From: Armigeres subalbatus
Taxonomy: Eukaryota; Arthropoda; Insecta; Diptera; Culicidae
DNA length: 64,000 nt
Assembly: GCF_024139115.2 (NCBI RefSeq)
Contig: NC_085140.1
Span: 416,404,283 to 416,468,282 of the forward strand
Reading direction: 5' to 3'
Notes under the pieces: generated by a model
Databases searched by the model: none
Told to the model about the DNA's origin: nothing
Seen by the model: only the letters and a program-made list of their open reading frames with translations
Position numbers and translations under genes: made by a program
Shown: one piece after another, positions 36,801 through 43,641 of the stretch
How positions within the stretch are numbered: position 1 is the first letter of the stretch
Layout: each line of letters opens with the position of its first letter

Positions 36801-37901
36801 TGCTTGCAATCAAGGTTAGCTCAAGCAGAATTTATATTACCGTGTCACTGATCATATTCTCTTTTATGTTAAGGGTTTATTGGGAATGGAAGCGTCTGTA
36901 ACACTGCTCCCCGCCTCGACTCTGGATTCCTATTGATCAGTCAAGGCGTGGCAACTGTTAAGCTCCCTTTCAGTGGAAGCCGTGGAGTTCCAGTGACAAT
37001 GGCTCAGATGGCCATCGGAGTGGACAAGGACTGTGCTGAGGGGCGTATTTATTTCAGCGATATTTCTGCCAAGCAGATATTCAGTTGCAAATACGACGGA
37101 ACTGATCGTAAACCTTTCATTACTAAAAACATTCTTTCACCGGAGGGTGTTGCTGTAGATTGGATATCTCGGAGACTCTATTGGACGGATTCAGCGAAGG
37201 ATACGATCGAGGTTGCTAGTTTGGAAGACCCTAACAAACGAGCCATCATCGTTTCCAAGTATCTAGTAAACCCTCGTGGCATTGCAGTTGATCCCCATCA
37301 AAGCAAACTCTACTGGTCCGATTGGAATCGTGAGGGCCCTAAGATAGAGTGGGCCAATTTGGACGGAACAGAACGCCAAGTTTTGGTTAGTGGACCACAC
37401 GTCGAGTTGCCGAACAGCATCCAAGTTTCACCGGGAACTGGTGAACTTTGTTATGCTGATGCTGGTACTAAGAAAATAGATTGCGTTGATACGTATACCA
37501 AGCAAGTTAGATCTGTTGCAAGCAATCTAACCTATCCATTCGGACTAGCTATTACAGACGATCATTTCTATTGGACCGATTGGACAACGTAAGAAAGCTT
37601 AACATCAAATTTGGTAACATGTCCTCAATTTGTTATATTTCACAGGAAAAAGGTAGAATCCATCAACGCATACGGAGAGCGGGAAAAGGGCATACCATCT
37701 CCCGTTTTCGGCAGCCATAAAATGTATGGAATGACTGCTGTTACCGACAAATGTCCACTGTTTTACAGTCCCTGTGTAGTTAACAATGGAGACTGCCCGG
37801 AGAAGACAATCTGTTTGACTAATCCTCGAGCTCCATCCGGAAGGGGATGTAAATGTGCCGACGATGAAAACAACTGTAACGATGTAGTTCTGGACTACTA
37901 G
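9508..37901 (+). CDS. Ndg: Nidogen (entactin), complete, ten coding exons
   Basis: Secreted basement-membrane glycoprotein that bridges laminin and collagen IV networks. Coding exons: 9508-9699, 33721-34200, 34259-34735, 34792-35301, 35363-35647, 35704-35851, 35911-36589, 36657-36814, 36874-37588, 37646-37901. All junctions are GT/AG, every phase closes, and the sum is 3,900 nt, 1,299 residues plus stop, close to fly nidogen. Domain order: signal peptide 1-20, NIDO about 60-224, EGF about 269-304, G2F beta-barrel about 306-535, a run of EGF-like modules including one calcium-binding type (VDIDEC), an LDL-receptor class B (YWTD) propeller about 990-1215, and a cysteine-rich C-terminal module. 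This is the classical nidogen plan. The start is the first ATG, followed by a clean signal peptide. Unusual: the first intron is 24 kb while the other eight are 56-66 nt. Gene identity is very secure; exact boundaries of exons 6-8 rest on phase and consensus. Confidence 0.95.
10420..10495. repeat. GC-rich palindrome
   Basis: GCGCGCGCTGAAAATACACT (10431) is mirrored by AGTGTATTTTCACCGCGCGCG around 10469-10488, with a loop of about 20 nt. It looks like a minimal foldback element with GCGCGC ends. No target duplication is clear. Confidence 0.6.
10553..10785 (-). mobile_element. Feilai-like tRNA-related SINE
   Basis: On the minus strand it begins near GCTGAGGGTGGCTGGGTTCG at about 10780, with a B box GGGTTCGATTCCC (10748-10760 on the + strand as its complement). 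It runs through a body containing CTTCCCTGGGCAT, TTAATAACTGTGGAAGTGCT and CACTAAGCTGCGAGGC to about 10553. The arrangement matches my memory of the Feilai SINE abundant in Aedes aegypti. Ends are approximate. Confidence 0.7.
11073..15047 (-). mobile_element. DNA transposon with about 0.6-kb terminal inverted repeats
   Basis: 11073-11672 and 14487-15047 are long inverted copies of each other, with small indels. Shared blocks include CTAACTTTGCTGAAAAAATC, GTTTACCATCACCAAATTTT and AAAGTTAGTCGTGACTCAAT. Between them lies 2.8 kb with a decayed minus-strand gene. The outer ends resemble each other loosely (GACCTGAGCGA inverted as TCGCTCAGGATC). No target duplication is visible. Confidence 0.8.
12060..14011 (-). 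pseudogene. Decayed transposase of the long-TIR transposon
   Basis: Minus-strand coding traces. An N-terminal frame (14011-13538, 157 codons) has paired cysteines FLNCCRPF and RICTSCRLNV. A second (13493-13176) ends with DDEVSRAMPGQK. Beyond it lies KIGFSSFASLRP near 13090-13055. Next comes CVCTTHENINLIL in 13063-12650, which also holds CSDCPDSSSLEN and FEQWVTTDRC. A C-terminal block has YFMSDGAASQYKN near 12360-12320 and SHGKGPCDAIGGTIKRMA near 12250-12195. I associate this motif series with transposase-like proteins widespread in insects and cnidarians, but I do not know the superfamily name. At least three frameshifts occur, including one base missing just before the HGKG motif. Confidence 0.75.
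15100..16860. repeat. Degenerate GAAATTCC-type simple repeat tract
   Basis: About 1.7 kb of very AT-rich sequence dominated by irregular permutations of GAATTTC, AAATTCC and TTCCTGAAG at roughly 10-12 nt spacing. There is no fixed unit. It resembles 28180-31090. Open frames inside are compositional. Confidence 0.65.
16861..17340. other. Unassigned intronic DNA
   Basis: AT-rich, with no repeat partner in the window and no coding signal that I recognise. Confidence 0.4.
17360..19905 (+). repeat. Higher-order satellite: 167-bp units, CA tract and palindromic cap
   Basis: Units of 166-167 bp recur (TTTGGCC starts at 18101, 18268, 18434 and 18601). Each contains CATAACTTTCGATCCCATAG, GGATTCTGCGTCGAATGCAA, CTTGTTGC and AAAAATGAGTGACATTTTTT. 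They are grouped into four blocks. Each block ends with a CA microsatellite, then GACATCA plus CTCAATTCGTCGA, GGGTCTCCGGGCCTTCTATA and a 33-nt palindrome (17899-17931, 18894-18926, 19382-19414, 19871-19903). A single diverged unit lies at 56700-56890. The long open frames in it are artefacts of repetition. Confidence 0.85.
17739..17812. repeat. (CA)37 microsatellite
   Basis: An uninterrupted 74-bp CA dinucleotide run, the longest of four CA tracts that occur at the same place in each satellite block (others near 18752-18798, 19259-19284 and 19739-19776). Likely polymorphic. Confidence 0.95.
20027..21112. mobile_element. TIR element with CGGTAA subterminal repeats
   Basis: Ends CACACTACTATTATTTCACA (20027) and the inverted AGCGAAATATAATCTGAGTG (ending 21110), flanked by TA. 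Inside both ends are repeated GTTCGGTAA / TTACCGAAC motifs. The same family occurs as a 0.2-kb version at 42301-42507. It has no coding frame of note and contains a nested hairpin at 20739-20893. Confidence 0.65.
20739..20893. repeat. Near-perfect 68-bp hairpin nested in the TIR element
   Basis: Left arm starts CTCGCTTAACTTTTCAAAAG and the right arm ends with its exact complement at 20893. About 65 of 68 positions pair, with a 19-nt loop. The high identity relative to the host element suggests a more recent insertion. If transcribed, it would fold into a long double-stranded stem. Confidence 0.85.
21115..21447. other. Unassigned intronic DNA
   Basis: AT-rich flank between the TIR element and the LTR-bounded element, with traces of the GAAATTCC-type simple repeat at 21120-21240. 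Confidence 0.4.
21453..21650 (+). repeat. 5' LTR
   Basis: 198 bp, TG...CA bounded. Differs from the 3' copy by a few substitutions and by small indels (CTGCTGCGCC against CTGCTGGCC, and a 9-bp GACCGTTG-type duplication in the 3' copy), so the insertion is not recent. Confidence 0.75.
22205..23000 (-). mobile_element. RTE LINE 3' fragment with internal deletion
   Basis: Minus-strand 3' end of the same LINE lineage as copy 1: it shares AGTTTACATCTAAACAGA at its 3' end and the GGATACTGGGTTCGCCGTAG block near 22696. Compared with copy 1, about 260 bp is missing at 22780 (between the equivalents of 2830 and 3095). A 262-bp MITE interrupts it at 22275. Confidence 0.8.
22275..22536. mobile_element. 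TA-flanked MITE with proven empty site
   Basis: Ends CAGACGGAATTCGCTGGTTG and the inverted CAACCAGCGAATCGCGACTG, flanked by TA (22273-22274, 22537-22538). The homologous LINE at about 2517-2545 reads straight through (ACAATAAACGGTT), which gives the pre-insertion sequence with a single TA. Tc1/mariner-type target preference. A second, internal pair of TTTTAGTTGG / CCAACTAAAA repeats is present. Confidence 0.88.
23328..24367. mobile_element. TIR element with GGGTATCTGTTCC ends
   Basis: 1,040 bp. GGGTATCTGTTCCCATATTA at the left is mirrored by TATAGGAACAGATACCC at the right, flanked by TA. Internal copies of ATTGATATAGG / ATTGAAATAGG lie towards the right end. No coding capacity. Confidence 0.75.
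24756..24956 (-). pseudogene. RTE reverse-transcriptase fragment
   Basis: Minus-strand frame with LWHLMHECELSDKLTRLVKA, alignable by eye to [20 protein letters not shown] in RTE copy 2. About 150-200 bp of RT core, isolated. Confidence 0.65.
24960..26220. other. Unassigned interior of the LTR element
   Basis: No recognisable gag-pol domain on either strand. Open frames of 82-102 codons have no family resemblance. This is probably remnant internal sequence of the LTR element. Confidence 0.4.
26223..27650 (+). repeat. 61-bp minisatellite
   Basis: Units of 60-62 bp built on ATTGCGGTCCTCAAAACTCG, CAAxCATTTCATC and TTTTCTTGGCGGTCCTCCAA. They are diverged at the left (26223-26880) and homogeneous at 26884-27560 (about eleven units). 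Units come in two sub-types (with or without the CCATTGCGG half), so the unit is itself a dimer of a 30-bp motif. Long open frames in several registers are artefacts. It is interrupted at 26600-26717. Confidence 0.85.
26600..26717 (+). mobile_element. Dispersed AGATACGTATTTCGACC repeat, copy 1
   Basis: 118-bp insert splitting one minisatellite unit and flanked by an 11-bp duplication, ACGCTAATCAT (26589-26599 and 26718-26728). It carries the family core AGATACGTATTTCGACC followed by TCAGTGTCTCGTACTTGAC. Other copies lie at 51832-52018 and, as a tandem dimer, at 57965-58200. Confidence 0.75.
27871..28071 (+). repeat. 3' LTR
   Basis: 201 bp, TG...CA bounded, same orientation and near-identical sequence to 21453-21650, including GGGAGAACGATGCTTGGCTG and CACCAACACCAAGACGGCAT. 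Followed directly by GTTAT. Confidence 0.75.
28664..29079. mobile_element. MITE with CCCGCATAAT ends
   Basis: 416 bp, CCCGCATAAT at the left and ATTATGCGGG at the right. Inside are repeated ACAACAT/ATGTTGA and CTGTTGACAACTGT motifs. Inserted in the GGAATTCC tract; the target duplication is not distinct. Confidence 0.7.
29277..30184. mobile_element. TA-flanked TIR element with GGGGGAGATCCCCC ends
   Basis: 908 bp. The left end GGGGGAGATCCCCCAGCGCC is mirrored by the right end, which finishes GGGGGTTCTCCCCC and shares CACTGGGGG. Subterminal CCGGACA motifs occur at both sides and internally (29303, 29322, 29650, 29969). TA on both sides. Non-coding. Confidence 0.8.
31320..33240 (+). pseudogene. 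R1-type LINE reverse transcriptase, 5'-truncated and broken
   Basis: Frames 31314-31511, 31582-32046, 32191-32583 and 32706-33071 give an RT of the R1 clade. Visible are KLVLLPKPGKQPGDPSAYRP, LLDTAGKLLEMVILNRL, HQYGFRKGRSTIEAI, GVPQGSILGPVLWNIMYD and FADDVMLEV (the catalytic box), plus LKHLGVMIDVKLNF and a C-terminal R1-like region. A stop follows TDTAKIARGLM at about 32044 and several frameshifts follow. The endonuclease half is absent. The 3' UTR probably extends to about 33240. Inactive. Confidence 0.82.
33721..34200 (+). CDS. Ndg: Nidogen exon 2: NIDO domain
   Basis: 160 codons, phase 0 at both ends. The acceptor CATTCCTTACAG ends at 33720. It opens INTNGILTFG, which joins exon 1's FVY to give the conserved NIDO start. 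It also contains YPAVAPFYANVDTT, the FVATWEHVGHF core and YPENGLNWIQGD. The open frame upstream of 33721 is intron. Confidence 0.93.
34259..34735 (+). CDS. Ndg: Nidogen exon 3: first EGF module and start of G2F barrel
   Basis: 159 codons, phase 0. It completes the NIDO region (GEPGEWLFKVG). It then encodes a six-cysteine EGF-like module (CADGG ... GYYGNGFNC) and the beginning of the nidogen G2F domain (MRVVGSVKGTLN). The donor is GTATTT at 34736. Confidence 0.92.
34792..35301 (+). CDS. Ndg: Nidogen exon 4: G2F beta-barrel
   Basis: 170 codons, phase 0. It starts ITGGKFNQTTTINFLG, typical of the G2 barrel that binds perlecan and collagen IV in vertebrates. It ends with the first half of an EGF-like module (NPCDDANCGDNTVC). 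The donor is GTATGA at 35302. Confidence 0.92.
35363..35647 (+). CDS. Ndg: Nidogen exon 5: EGF modules including calcium-binding EGF
   Basis: 95 codons, phase 0. It completes one EGF module (CNCKNGFTY), then has a calcium-binding EGF with VDIDEC and GYKCVCIEGYEGNGYQC. A serine/threonine/proline-containing linker leads to DYCE. The donor is GTAAAA at 35648. Confidence 0.92.
35704..35851 (+). CDS. Ndg: Nidogen exon 6: EGF module
   Basis: 148 nt, phase 0 in and phase 1 out. It encodes HCSEFADCVNGRCICKTGY, an EGF-like module, followed by another cysteine-containing stretch. The donor is GTATGA at 35852; the split codon GAC spans the junction with exon 7. Confidence 0.88.
35911..36589 (+). CDS. 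Ndg: Nidogen exon 7: tandem EGF modules
   Basis: 679 nt encoding about five EGF-like modules, several ending in GYDGDG or GFVGDG motifs. The first segment (FCTVQGCTCPTGY) is less regular than the rest. The acceptor TTTCGCAG ends at 35910 and the donor GTAAGG is at 36590. Phase 1 in and phase 2 out. Confidence 0.9.
36657..36814 (+). CDS. Ndg: Nidogen exon 8: EGF modules
   Basis: 158 nt. It completes the module begun in exon 7 (YECTCNPGFFGDGFVC) and encodes most of the next one (CDPNAKCVSTTSGYQCAC). The donor is GTTAGC at 36815, somewhat weak; the in-frame stop just after it confirms that splicing is needed. Confidence 0.88.
36874..37588 (+). CDS. Ndg: Nidogen exon 9: YWTD beta-propeller
   Basis: 715 nt. 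After finishing the last EGF module (FIGNGSVC), it encodes a six-bladed LDL-receptor class B propeller. Visible blade motifs are RIYFSD, RLYWTDSAKD, KLYWSDWNRE and FYWTDWTT, the laminin-gamma-binding module in vertebrate nidogens. The acceptor TATGTTAAG has a weak pyrimidine tract. The donor is GTAAGA at 37589. Confidence 0.92.
37646..37901 (+). CDS. Ndg: Nidogen exon 10: C-terminal cysteine module and stop
   Basis: 256 nt including TAG. It completes the propeller and encodes a C-terminal cysteine-rich segment (CVVNNGDCPEKTIC ... GCKCADDENNC) typical of nidogen. The stop falls at 37899-37901. Confidence 0.92.
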
Positions 37902-38025
37902 AAGCAGGATCCAGAGGGGATTGTTGAAAGCAAACCAAGTGCCATAAGTGACGAGTTTTATCAGTAAACAAATCTACAAAAAGTATGATTTTCAAATTAA
38001 TATATAAGGTTGCGCAGAATGATAT

Positions 38026-38031
38026 AATAAA
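38026..38031 (+). terminator. Nidogen polyadenylation signal
   Basis: AATAAA 125 nt after the stop codon, in an AT-rich 3' UTR. It is the first canonical signal downstream, predicting a short 3' UTR of about 140-160 nt. Confidence 0.65.
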
Positions 38032-38203
38032 TATAAAAACAATTAGGTGTTTTAATATTGCCCCCTTTTATAAAGAGCCGAGTTAACCGCTCTACAGTTT
38101 CTCTGGAACTGCGTCATAAACGCCCACAGCGTTCAAAGCAATGGACATAAATTTTAAAACTGTACTGTAATGTAGCGTACTCAAGCTCAAACATGTTGGA
38201 CCA

Positions 38204-38400
38204 ACATTGACTCCGCCCCAAGAAAACGCTTCGGTTGCTGTTTTGTTTGACCGTGTGTGAAGTTGATCAAATCTGGTTCAAACAATCATTTGAAAGTTGG
38301 CGGCTCGGTTGGGAAAAAATCAAAGCGGTTTGATTTTGGTTTAAACCTCGGTTTAAGCTGTCGGGGGCGGAGTCAAGGTTCGCCGAAAATATTTGAGCGT
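38204..38400. repeat. Weak inverted repeat with TTGACTCCGCCCC
   Basis: TTGACTCCGCCCC near 38209 is mirrored by GGGGGCGGAGTCAAGG near 38364. Outer flanks with CAAGCTCAAACATG / ATTTGAGCGTTTGTATG are loosely inverted. Possibly a small MITE about 200 bp downstream of the nidogen poly(A) signal. Confidence 0.4.
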
Positions 38401-38527
38401 TTGTATGAAGTCGTACAAATCCCCATATATTTTTTTATGGTTGGTGTTTATGTTGGCTTCGGTCGTTCGTGTGTGATATTGTTGGTCGGATAAATTGAGT
38501 GTTCGCGCTGCTGTTTGTGGTGATTGT

Positions 38528-38680
38528 TGGATGCTTGACTAAACGAGAGGTGGAGCCAATGTTGGTCAAACTGCTTGACCAGTGTGTACGTTTCATAACG
38601 TCGTGGATCCTTGACTAAACGAGAGGTGGAGTCAATGATAGTCAAACTGCTTGACCGATATGTACGCAACACACCAAATT
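38528..38680 (+). repeat. Tandem duplication, 76-bp unit
   Basis: Two units each containing CTTGACTAAACGAGAGGTGG, then AGxCAATG and GTCAAACTGCTTGACC, spaced about 76 bp. They differ at several positions. Confidence 0.8.
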
Positions 38681-38925
38681 TTTTTCGCCGAAAATCAGCA
38701 AAATTTTGCTGAATTTTTCCGAGCTGATAACTCAGCAATCATTTCAGTAAAATAAAATTACCGAAACTTTCAGCAAACTGAACTACTGGCATATCTGTCA
38801 GTCGTTTACTGAATCAGCTTGGTATGCTGAAAATTCCGCATTTCGGACTGGAATATGATTTGACCGCACTTTGCTGAATCAATTCAGCAAAATGTTCAAA
38901 ACTGCTGAAAATCAACTGATAACAT
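38668..38925. mobile_element. Probable MITE with CAGCAAAATTTTGCTGA motif
   Basis: The palindromic CAGCAAAATTTTGCTGA near 38696 and an inverted, diverged GAATCAATTCAGCAAAATG near 38876 suggest a short TIR element of about 260 bp. Exact ends are not resolved. Confidence 0.4.
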
Positions 38926-38975
38926 TTTTTATTTATTATCACGATTATTATTTATCAAAGGTTTATTCAAGATTT

Positions 38976-41894
38976 CAAGTTTCGCAGGTTGCGACAGGAT
39001 GATCTACGATGAATTACATCCCCGCAACTTCGACGTCGTGGCGCTGCAGGAGATCTGCTGGACAGGACAGAAAGTGTGGAAAAGCGGGCATCGAGCGGCT
39101 ACCTTCTACCAAAGCTGTGGCACCACCAACGAGCTGGGAACCGGCTTCATAGTGCTGGGTAAGATGCGCCAACGCGTGATTGGGTGGCAGCCAATCAACG
39201 CATGGATGTGCAAGCTGAGGATTAAAGGCCGTTTCTTCAACTATAGCATCATCAACGTGCACTGCCCACACGAAGGGAGACCCGACGACGAGAAAGAAGC
39301 GTTCGACGCACAGCTGGAGCAGACATACGATGGATGCCCACTGCGGGACGTTAAAATCGTCAACGGTGACATGAACGCACAGGTAGGAAGGGAGGAAATG
39401 TATAGACCGGTCATCGGACCGGATGTCTGCACACCGTATCGAATGACAACGGCCAACGATGCATAAACTTCGCAGCCTCCCGTGGAATGGTAGTCCGAAG
39501 CACCTTCTTTCCCCGCAAAAATATCCACAAGGCCACATGGAAATCACCTAACCAAGAAATGGAAAACCAAATCGACCACGTTCTTATCGACGGTAAATTC
39601 TTCTCCGACATCACGAACGTCCGCACTTACCGCAGTGCGAATATTGAATCCGACCACTACCTCGTTGCAGTATGCCTGCGCTCAAAACTCTCGACGGTGT
39701 ACAACACGCGTCGAAGTCGGACGCCGCGGCTTAACATTGGGCGGCTACAAGATGGTGAACTAGCCCAAGAATACGCGCAGCAGCTGGAAGTGGCACTTCC
39801 AACGGAAGAGCAGCTAGGCGCAGCGTCTCTTGAAGATGGCTGGAGAGATATTCGATCCGCCATTGGTAGCACCGCAACCGCTGCACTTGGCACGGTGCCC
39901 CCGGATCAGAGAAACGACTGGTATGACGGCGAATATGAGCAGTTAGTAGAAGAGAAGAATGCAGCATGGGCGAGATTGCTGCAACATCGCACGAGGGCGA
40001 ACTAGGCACGATATAAACAGGCACGGAACAGACAAAACTCGATTTTCCGGAGGAAAAAGCGCCAGCAGGAAGATCGAGACCGTGAAGAAACGGAGCAACT
40101 GTACCGCGCTAATAACACACGAAAGTTCTATGAGAAGTTAAACCGTTCACGTAAGGGCCACGTGCCACAGCCTGATATGTGTAAGGACATAAACGGGAAC
40201 CTTCTTACGAACGAGCGTGAGGTGATCCAAAGGTGGCGGCAGCACTACGAAGAACACCTGAATGGCGATGTGGCAGACGAAGATGGCGGTATGGTGATGG
40301 ACCTGGGAGAACGCGCGCAGGACATAATTCTACCGGCTCCGGATCTCCAGGAAATCCAGGAGGAGATTGGCCGGCTGAAGAACAACAAAGCCCCTGGGGT
40401 TGACCAACTACCAGAAGAGCTTTTTAAACACGGTGGTGAGGCACTGGCTAGAGCGCTGCACTGGGTCATTACCAAGATTTGGGAGGAGGAAGTTCTGCCG
40501 CAGGAGTGGATGGAAGGTGTCGTGTGTCCCATCTACAAAAAGGGCGATAAGCTGGGTTGTAGCAACTACCGCGCAATCACATTGCTGAACGCCGCCTACA
40601 AGGTACTCTCCCAAATTTTATGCCGTCGACTAGCACCAACTGCAAGGGAGTTCGTGGGGCAGTACCAGGCGGGTTTTACGGGCGAACGCTCCACCACGGA
40701 CCAGGTGTTCGCCATTCGCCAAGTACTGCAGAAATGCCGCGAATACAACGTGCCCACACATCATCTATTCATCGACTTCAAAGCCGCATATGATACAATC
40801 GATCGGGACCAGCTATGGCAGCTAATGCACGAACACGGTTTTCCGGATAAACTGACACGGTTGATCAAAGCGACGATGGATCGGGTGATGTGCGTAGTTC
40901 GAGTTTCAGGGGCATTCTCGAGTCCCTTTGAAACCCGCAGAGGGTTACGGCAAGGTGATGGTCTTTCGTGTTTGCTATTCAACATCGCTTTGGAAGGGTA
41001 ATACGAAGAGCAGGGATTAACACGAGTGGTACAATTTTCAATAAGTCCGTCCAGCTATTTGGTTTCGCCGACGACATAGATATTATGGCACGTAACTTTG
41101 AGAAGATGGAGGAAGCCTACATCAGACTGAAGAGGGAAGCTAAGCGGATCGGACTAGTCATCAACACGTCGAAGACGAAGTACATGATAGGAAGAGGTTC
41201 AAGAGAAGACAATGTGAGCCACCCACCGCGAGTTTGCATCGGTGGTGACGAAATCGAGGTGGTAGAAGAATTTGTGTACTTGGGCTCACTGGTGACTGCC
41301 GAAAATGACACCAGCAGAGAAATTCGGAGACGCATAGTGGCTGGAAATCGTACGTACTTTGACTCCGCAAGACGCTCCGATCGAATAGAGTTCGCCGCCG
41401 TACCAAACTGACAATCTACAAAACGCTAATTAGACCGGTAGTCCTCTACGGACACGAGACCTGGACGATGCTCGTGGAGGATCAACGCGCACTTGGAGTT
41501 TTCGAAAGGAAAGTGCTGCGTACCATCTATGGTGGGGTGCAGATGGCGGACGGTACGTGGAGGAGGCGAATGAACCACGAATTGCATCAGCTGTTGGGAG
41601 AACCATCCATCGTTCACACCGCGAAAATCGGACGACTGCGATGGGCCGGGCACGTAGCCAGAATGTCGGACAGTAACCCGGTGAAAATGGTTCTCGACAA
41701 CGATCTGACGGGCACAAGAAGGCGAGGTGCGCAGCGGGCAAGGTGGATCGATCAGGTGGAAGATGACTTGCGGACCCTCCGTAGACTGCGTGGTTGGCGA
41801 CGTGTAGCCATGGACCGAGCCGAATGGAGAAGACTCTTATATACCGCACAGGCCACTTCGGCCTTAGTCTGATTAAATTAATTAATTAATTAAA
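38976..41894 (+). mobile_element. RTE-like LINE copy 2, 5'-truncated, with 13-bp target duplication
   Basis: Flanked by TTATTCAAGATTT at 38963-38975 and 41895-41907. The 5' end is truncated within the endonuclease. The 3' end is a short ATTAA-type tandem tail (41872-41894) rather than poly(A), as is common in RTE elements. It lies just upstream of the foldback repeat at 41911. Confidence 0.9.
38999..41872 (+). pseudogene. Endonuclease-reverse transcriptase of RTE copy 2
   Basis: Almost a full-length polyprotein in five frame segments. 38999-39466 has [25 protein letters not shown] and [10 protein letters not shown]. 39487-40005 has [10 protein letters not shown]. 40162-41001 has RT blocks with [49 protein letters not shown] and [13 protein letters not shown]. 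40968-41411 has the catalytic [10 protein letters not shown]. 41468-41872 has LRWAGHVARM. Breaks: single-base changes near 39420 and 41000 and a stop at about 40003. Few lesions suggest a relatively young copy. Confidence 0.88.
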
Positions 41895-41910
41895 TTATTC
41901 AAGATTTGGA

Positions 41911-42240
41911 TGGCTTGTAGTGTGCAATGCATCTATCCAGTTTTCCGCGAGCGGTAATGGCCGCCAGCTTGCCTGCGGGTTAGTCTCTGATTTGACATTT
42001 CTGGAGGTCAACTGCACCCACCATTCGAGCATTTTGATCAATGTGATATATAAGAAGGCTTGAATTCACTGAATCAGCACCTTCTTATATGCAACATTGG
42101 TCAGAATGCTCGGCGCGGAGGGTGCAGTTGACCTCCAGACACGTCAAATCAGAGACTGAACCGCAAGCAAGCTGGCGGCCATTACCGCTCGCGGAAAACT
42201 GGATAGATAAAATGACGCATTCATACACTCAAGGCCGGAT
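41911..42240. repeat. Foldback element, about 150-bp arms
   Basis: The left arm (41911-42060) and right arm (42080-42240) are inverted copies. For example CCAGTTTTCCGCGAGCGGTA is mirrored by TACCGCTCGCGGAAAACTGG, and GGAGGTCAACTGCACCC by GGGTGCAGTTGACCTCC. The loop is about 20 nt. Identity is roughly 85-90 percent. Non-coding; a transcript would form a long hairpin. Confidence 0.85.
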
Positions 42241-42583
42241 TTTTGGGGGGGGGGGGGGCGTGGCCCCGGGCCCCCACAAATCTTATGTACCAAAACCAAC
42301 ACACTTAAAATAAATCGCCGAATTCGGTAAAATTTTACCGAAATCTCAACAGCTGAACTGTTCGGTAAATAATTTAACTGATTTTCGGTGATTTTGACAG
42401 TTGAGCAATGGAAAAAATTACAAAAAATCTGTAAAATAAATTACCGAACAGTTCTGCTGTTGAGATTTCGGTAAAATTTACCGAATACGGTGAAATGAGT
42501 TAAGTGTGAACATTTTTTGTATATTTTGGGGCCCCCACAAGCTGTCGACCCCGGGCCCCCTTCCGGCTCAATCCGGCCCTGCA
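42236..42583. mobile_element. GC-rich TIR element hosting a nested MITE
   Basis: Left end AGGCCGGATTTTTGGGG and right end CAATCCGGCCCTG, with CCCCGGGCCCCCACAA near both ends (left near 42262 and right as GGGGCCCCCACAAG near 42528). The interior is replaced by the AT-rich element at 42301-42507. A 14-G run starts near 42245. Confidence 0.55.
42301..42507. mobile_element. Small CGGTAA-family MITE
   Basis: Ends ACACTTAA / TTAAGTGT. The long inverted inner blocks TTCGGTAAAATTTTACCGAA, ATCTCAACAGCTGAACTG and TGTTCGGTAA are matched on the right. Same family as 20027-21112. Confidence 0.7.
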
Positions 42584-42593
42584 TAGACCAAAA

Positions 42594-43039
42594 CAATTGG
42601 GTCCTAAAATGAAGAATCGATATTCGATTTTCTTTCAGGAAACGATGAAGGTAATCATTCTAAACGTGTCAGTTTTTCTTTAGACTCAAAAATCGAAAAG
42701 AACATTGTTTAATTTGAAATTGAAAAATTGATGAAAAATGCTTCCTCGACATTTTCGGTCTTGTTTGACGTGCGGATTCAAATGCACTAGCAGAACACCG
42801 CAGGGCACTTGACTCAACCTTTGACAGTTAATATATGGGGCTGACGTTTTGGGCTGATGGTTCATTCGTTCTGAAATGTTGCACAGCCCAAAATTTGCCT
42901 TAAAATGTCTTAAACACAAACATATTATTTTTACTGATTTAGAATTTTACCAGAATTTTTATAACAACGGTACAAGTATTTTTGACCGATGCACTATCGT
43001 TTGCAACCATAAACGAAGTAGGGCTTTAGGACCCAATTG
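42594..43039. mobile_element. TIR element with CAATTGGGTCCTAAA ends
   Basis: 446 bp. CAATTGGGTCCTAAA at 42594 is mirrored by TTTAGGACCCAATTG ending 43039, with AAAA on both sides (not diagnostic). Non-coding interior. Confidence 0.7.
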
Positions 43040-43641
43040 AAAAATATTTGAATATCGTGATTCAATCGTGGTTCAAATCTGAAAATAGAAAATAGAACGG
43101 AGCGTTATACCAGTTTTATTTTTTTTGACATTTGACTTTTATACCAGTATAATGAATCTAGAACAGAGCTGCTGGGAAAATGAATGTTTCAGATTCATAT
43201 TGTCAGTTTTGCTGGTAACAAAACGCGCCGATCACTTTTTAATCACCTTAAAAATCGTCGCCAATATCTTTAAATTGAATCTGTGTTAGTTCAAAGCCAA
43301 ACTTTGAAAATATGCATGAAAAAAAGTACTCAATTTCGGGAAATAATGCGATTATTGAAATCAAACAATTTTGTTCACAGTTGATCTGACAGATCTTATG
43401 GGCATTTTTGCTGGCGACGATTTCGGTGACGATTTGCTTTGCGACGATTTCAAATCGTCGCGGCCGATAAGGTGGGAAATTGATAATATTCAAACGACAG
43501 CCCCGATTTGAATAACTGCTGATTTTACTCTTATTCCCCCTGCTTGAAGCTTGAGGCTGACATCTGAAAAGGCCCATACATATAAACAAGCTCGACTGCT
43601 CGAAACAAAGGGCTCGCGATTCGGACTGCATGAAAATTTCT
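43040..43641. other. Unassigned intergenic DNA upstream of Ucp4
   Basis: Contains a small palindromic stretch of repeated ACGATTT / AAATCGT words at 43417-43460. A 202-codon minus-strand open frame spans it without any domain. It may hold Ucp4 regulatory sequence. Confidence 0.35.
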
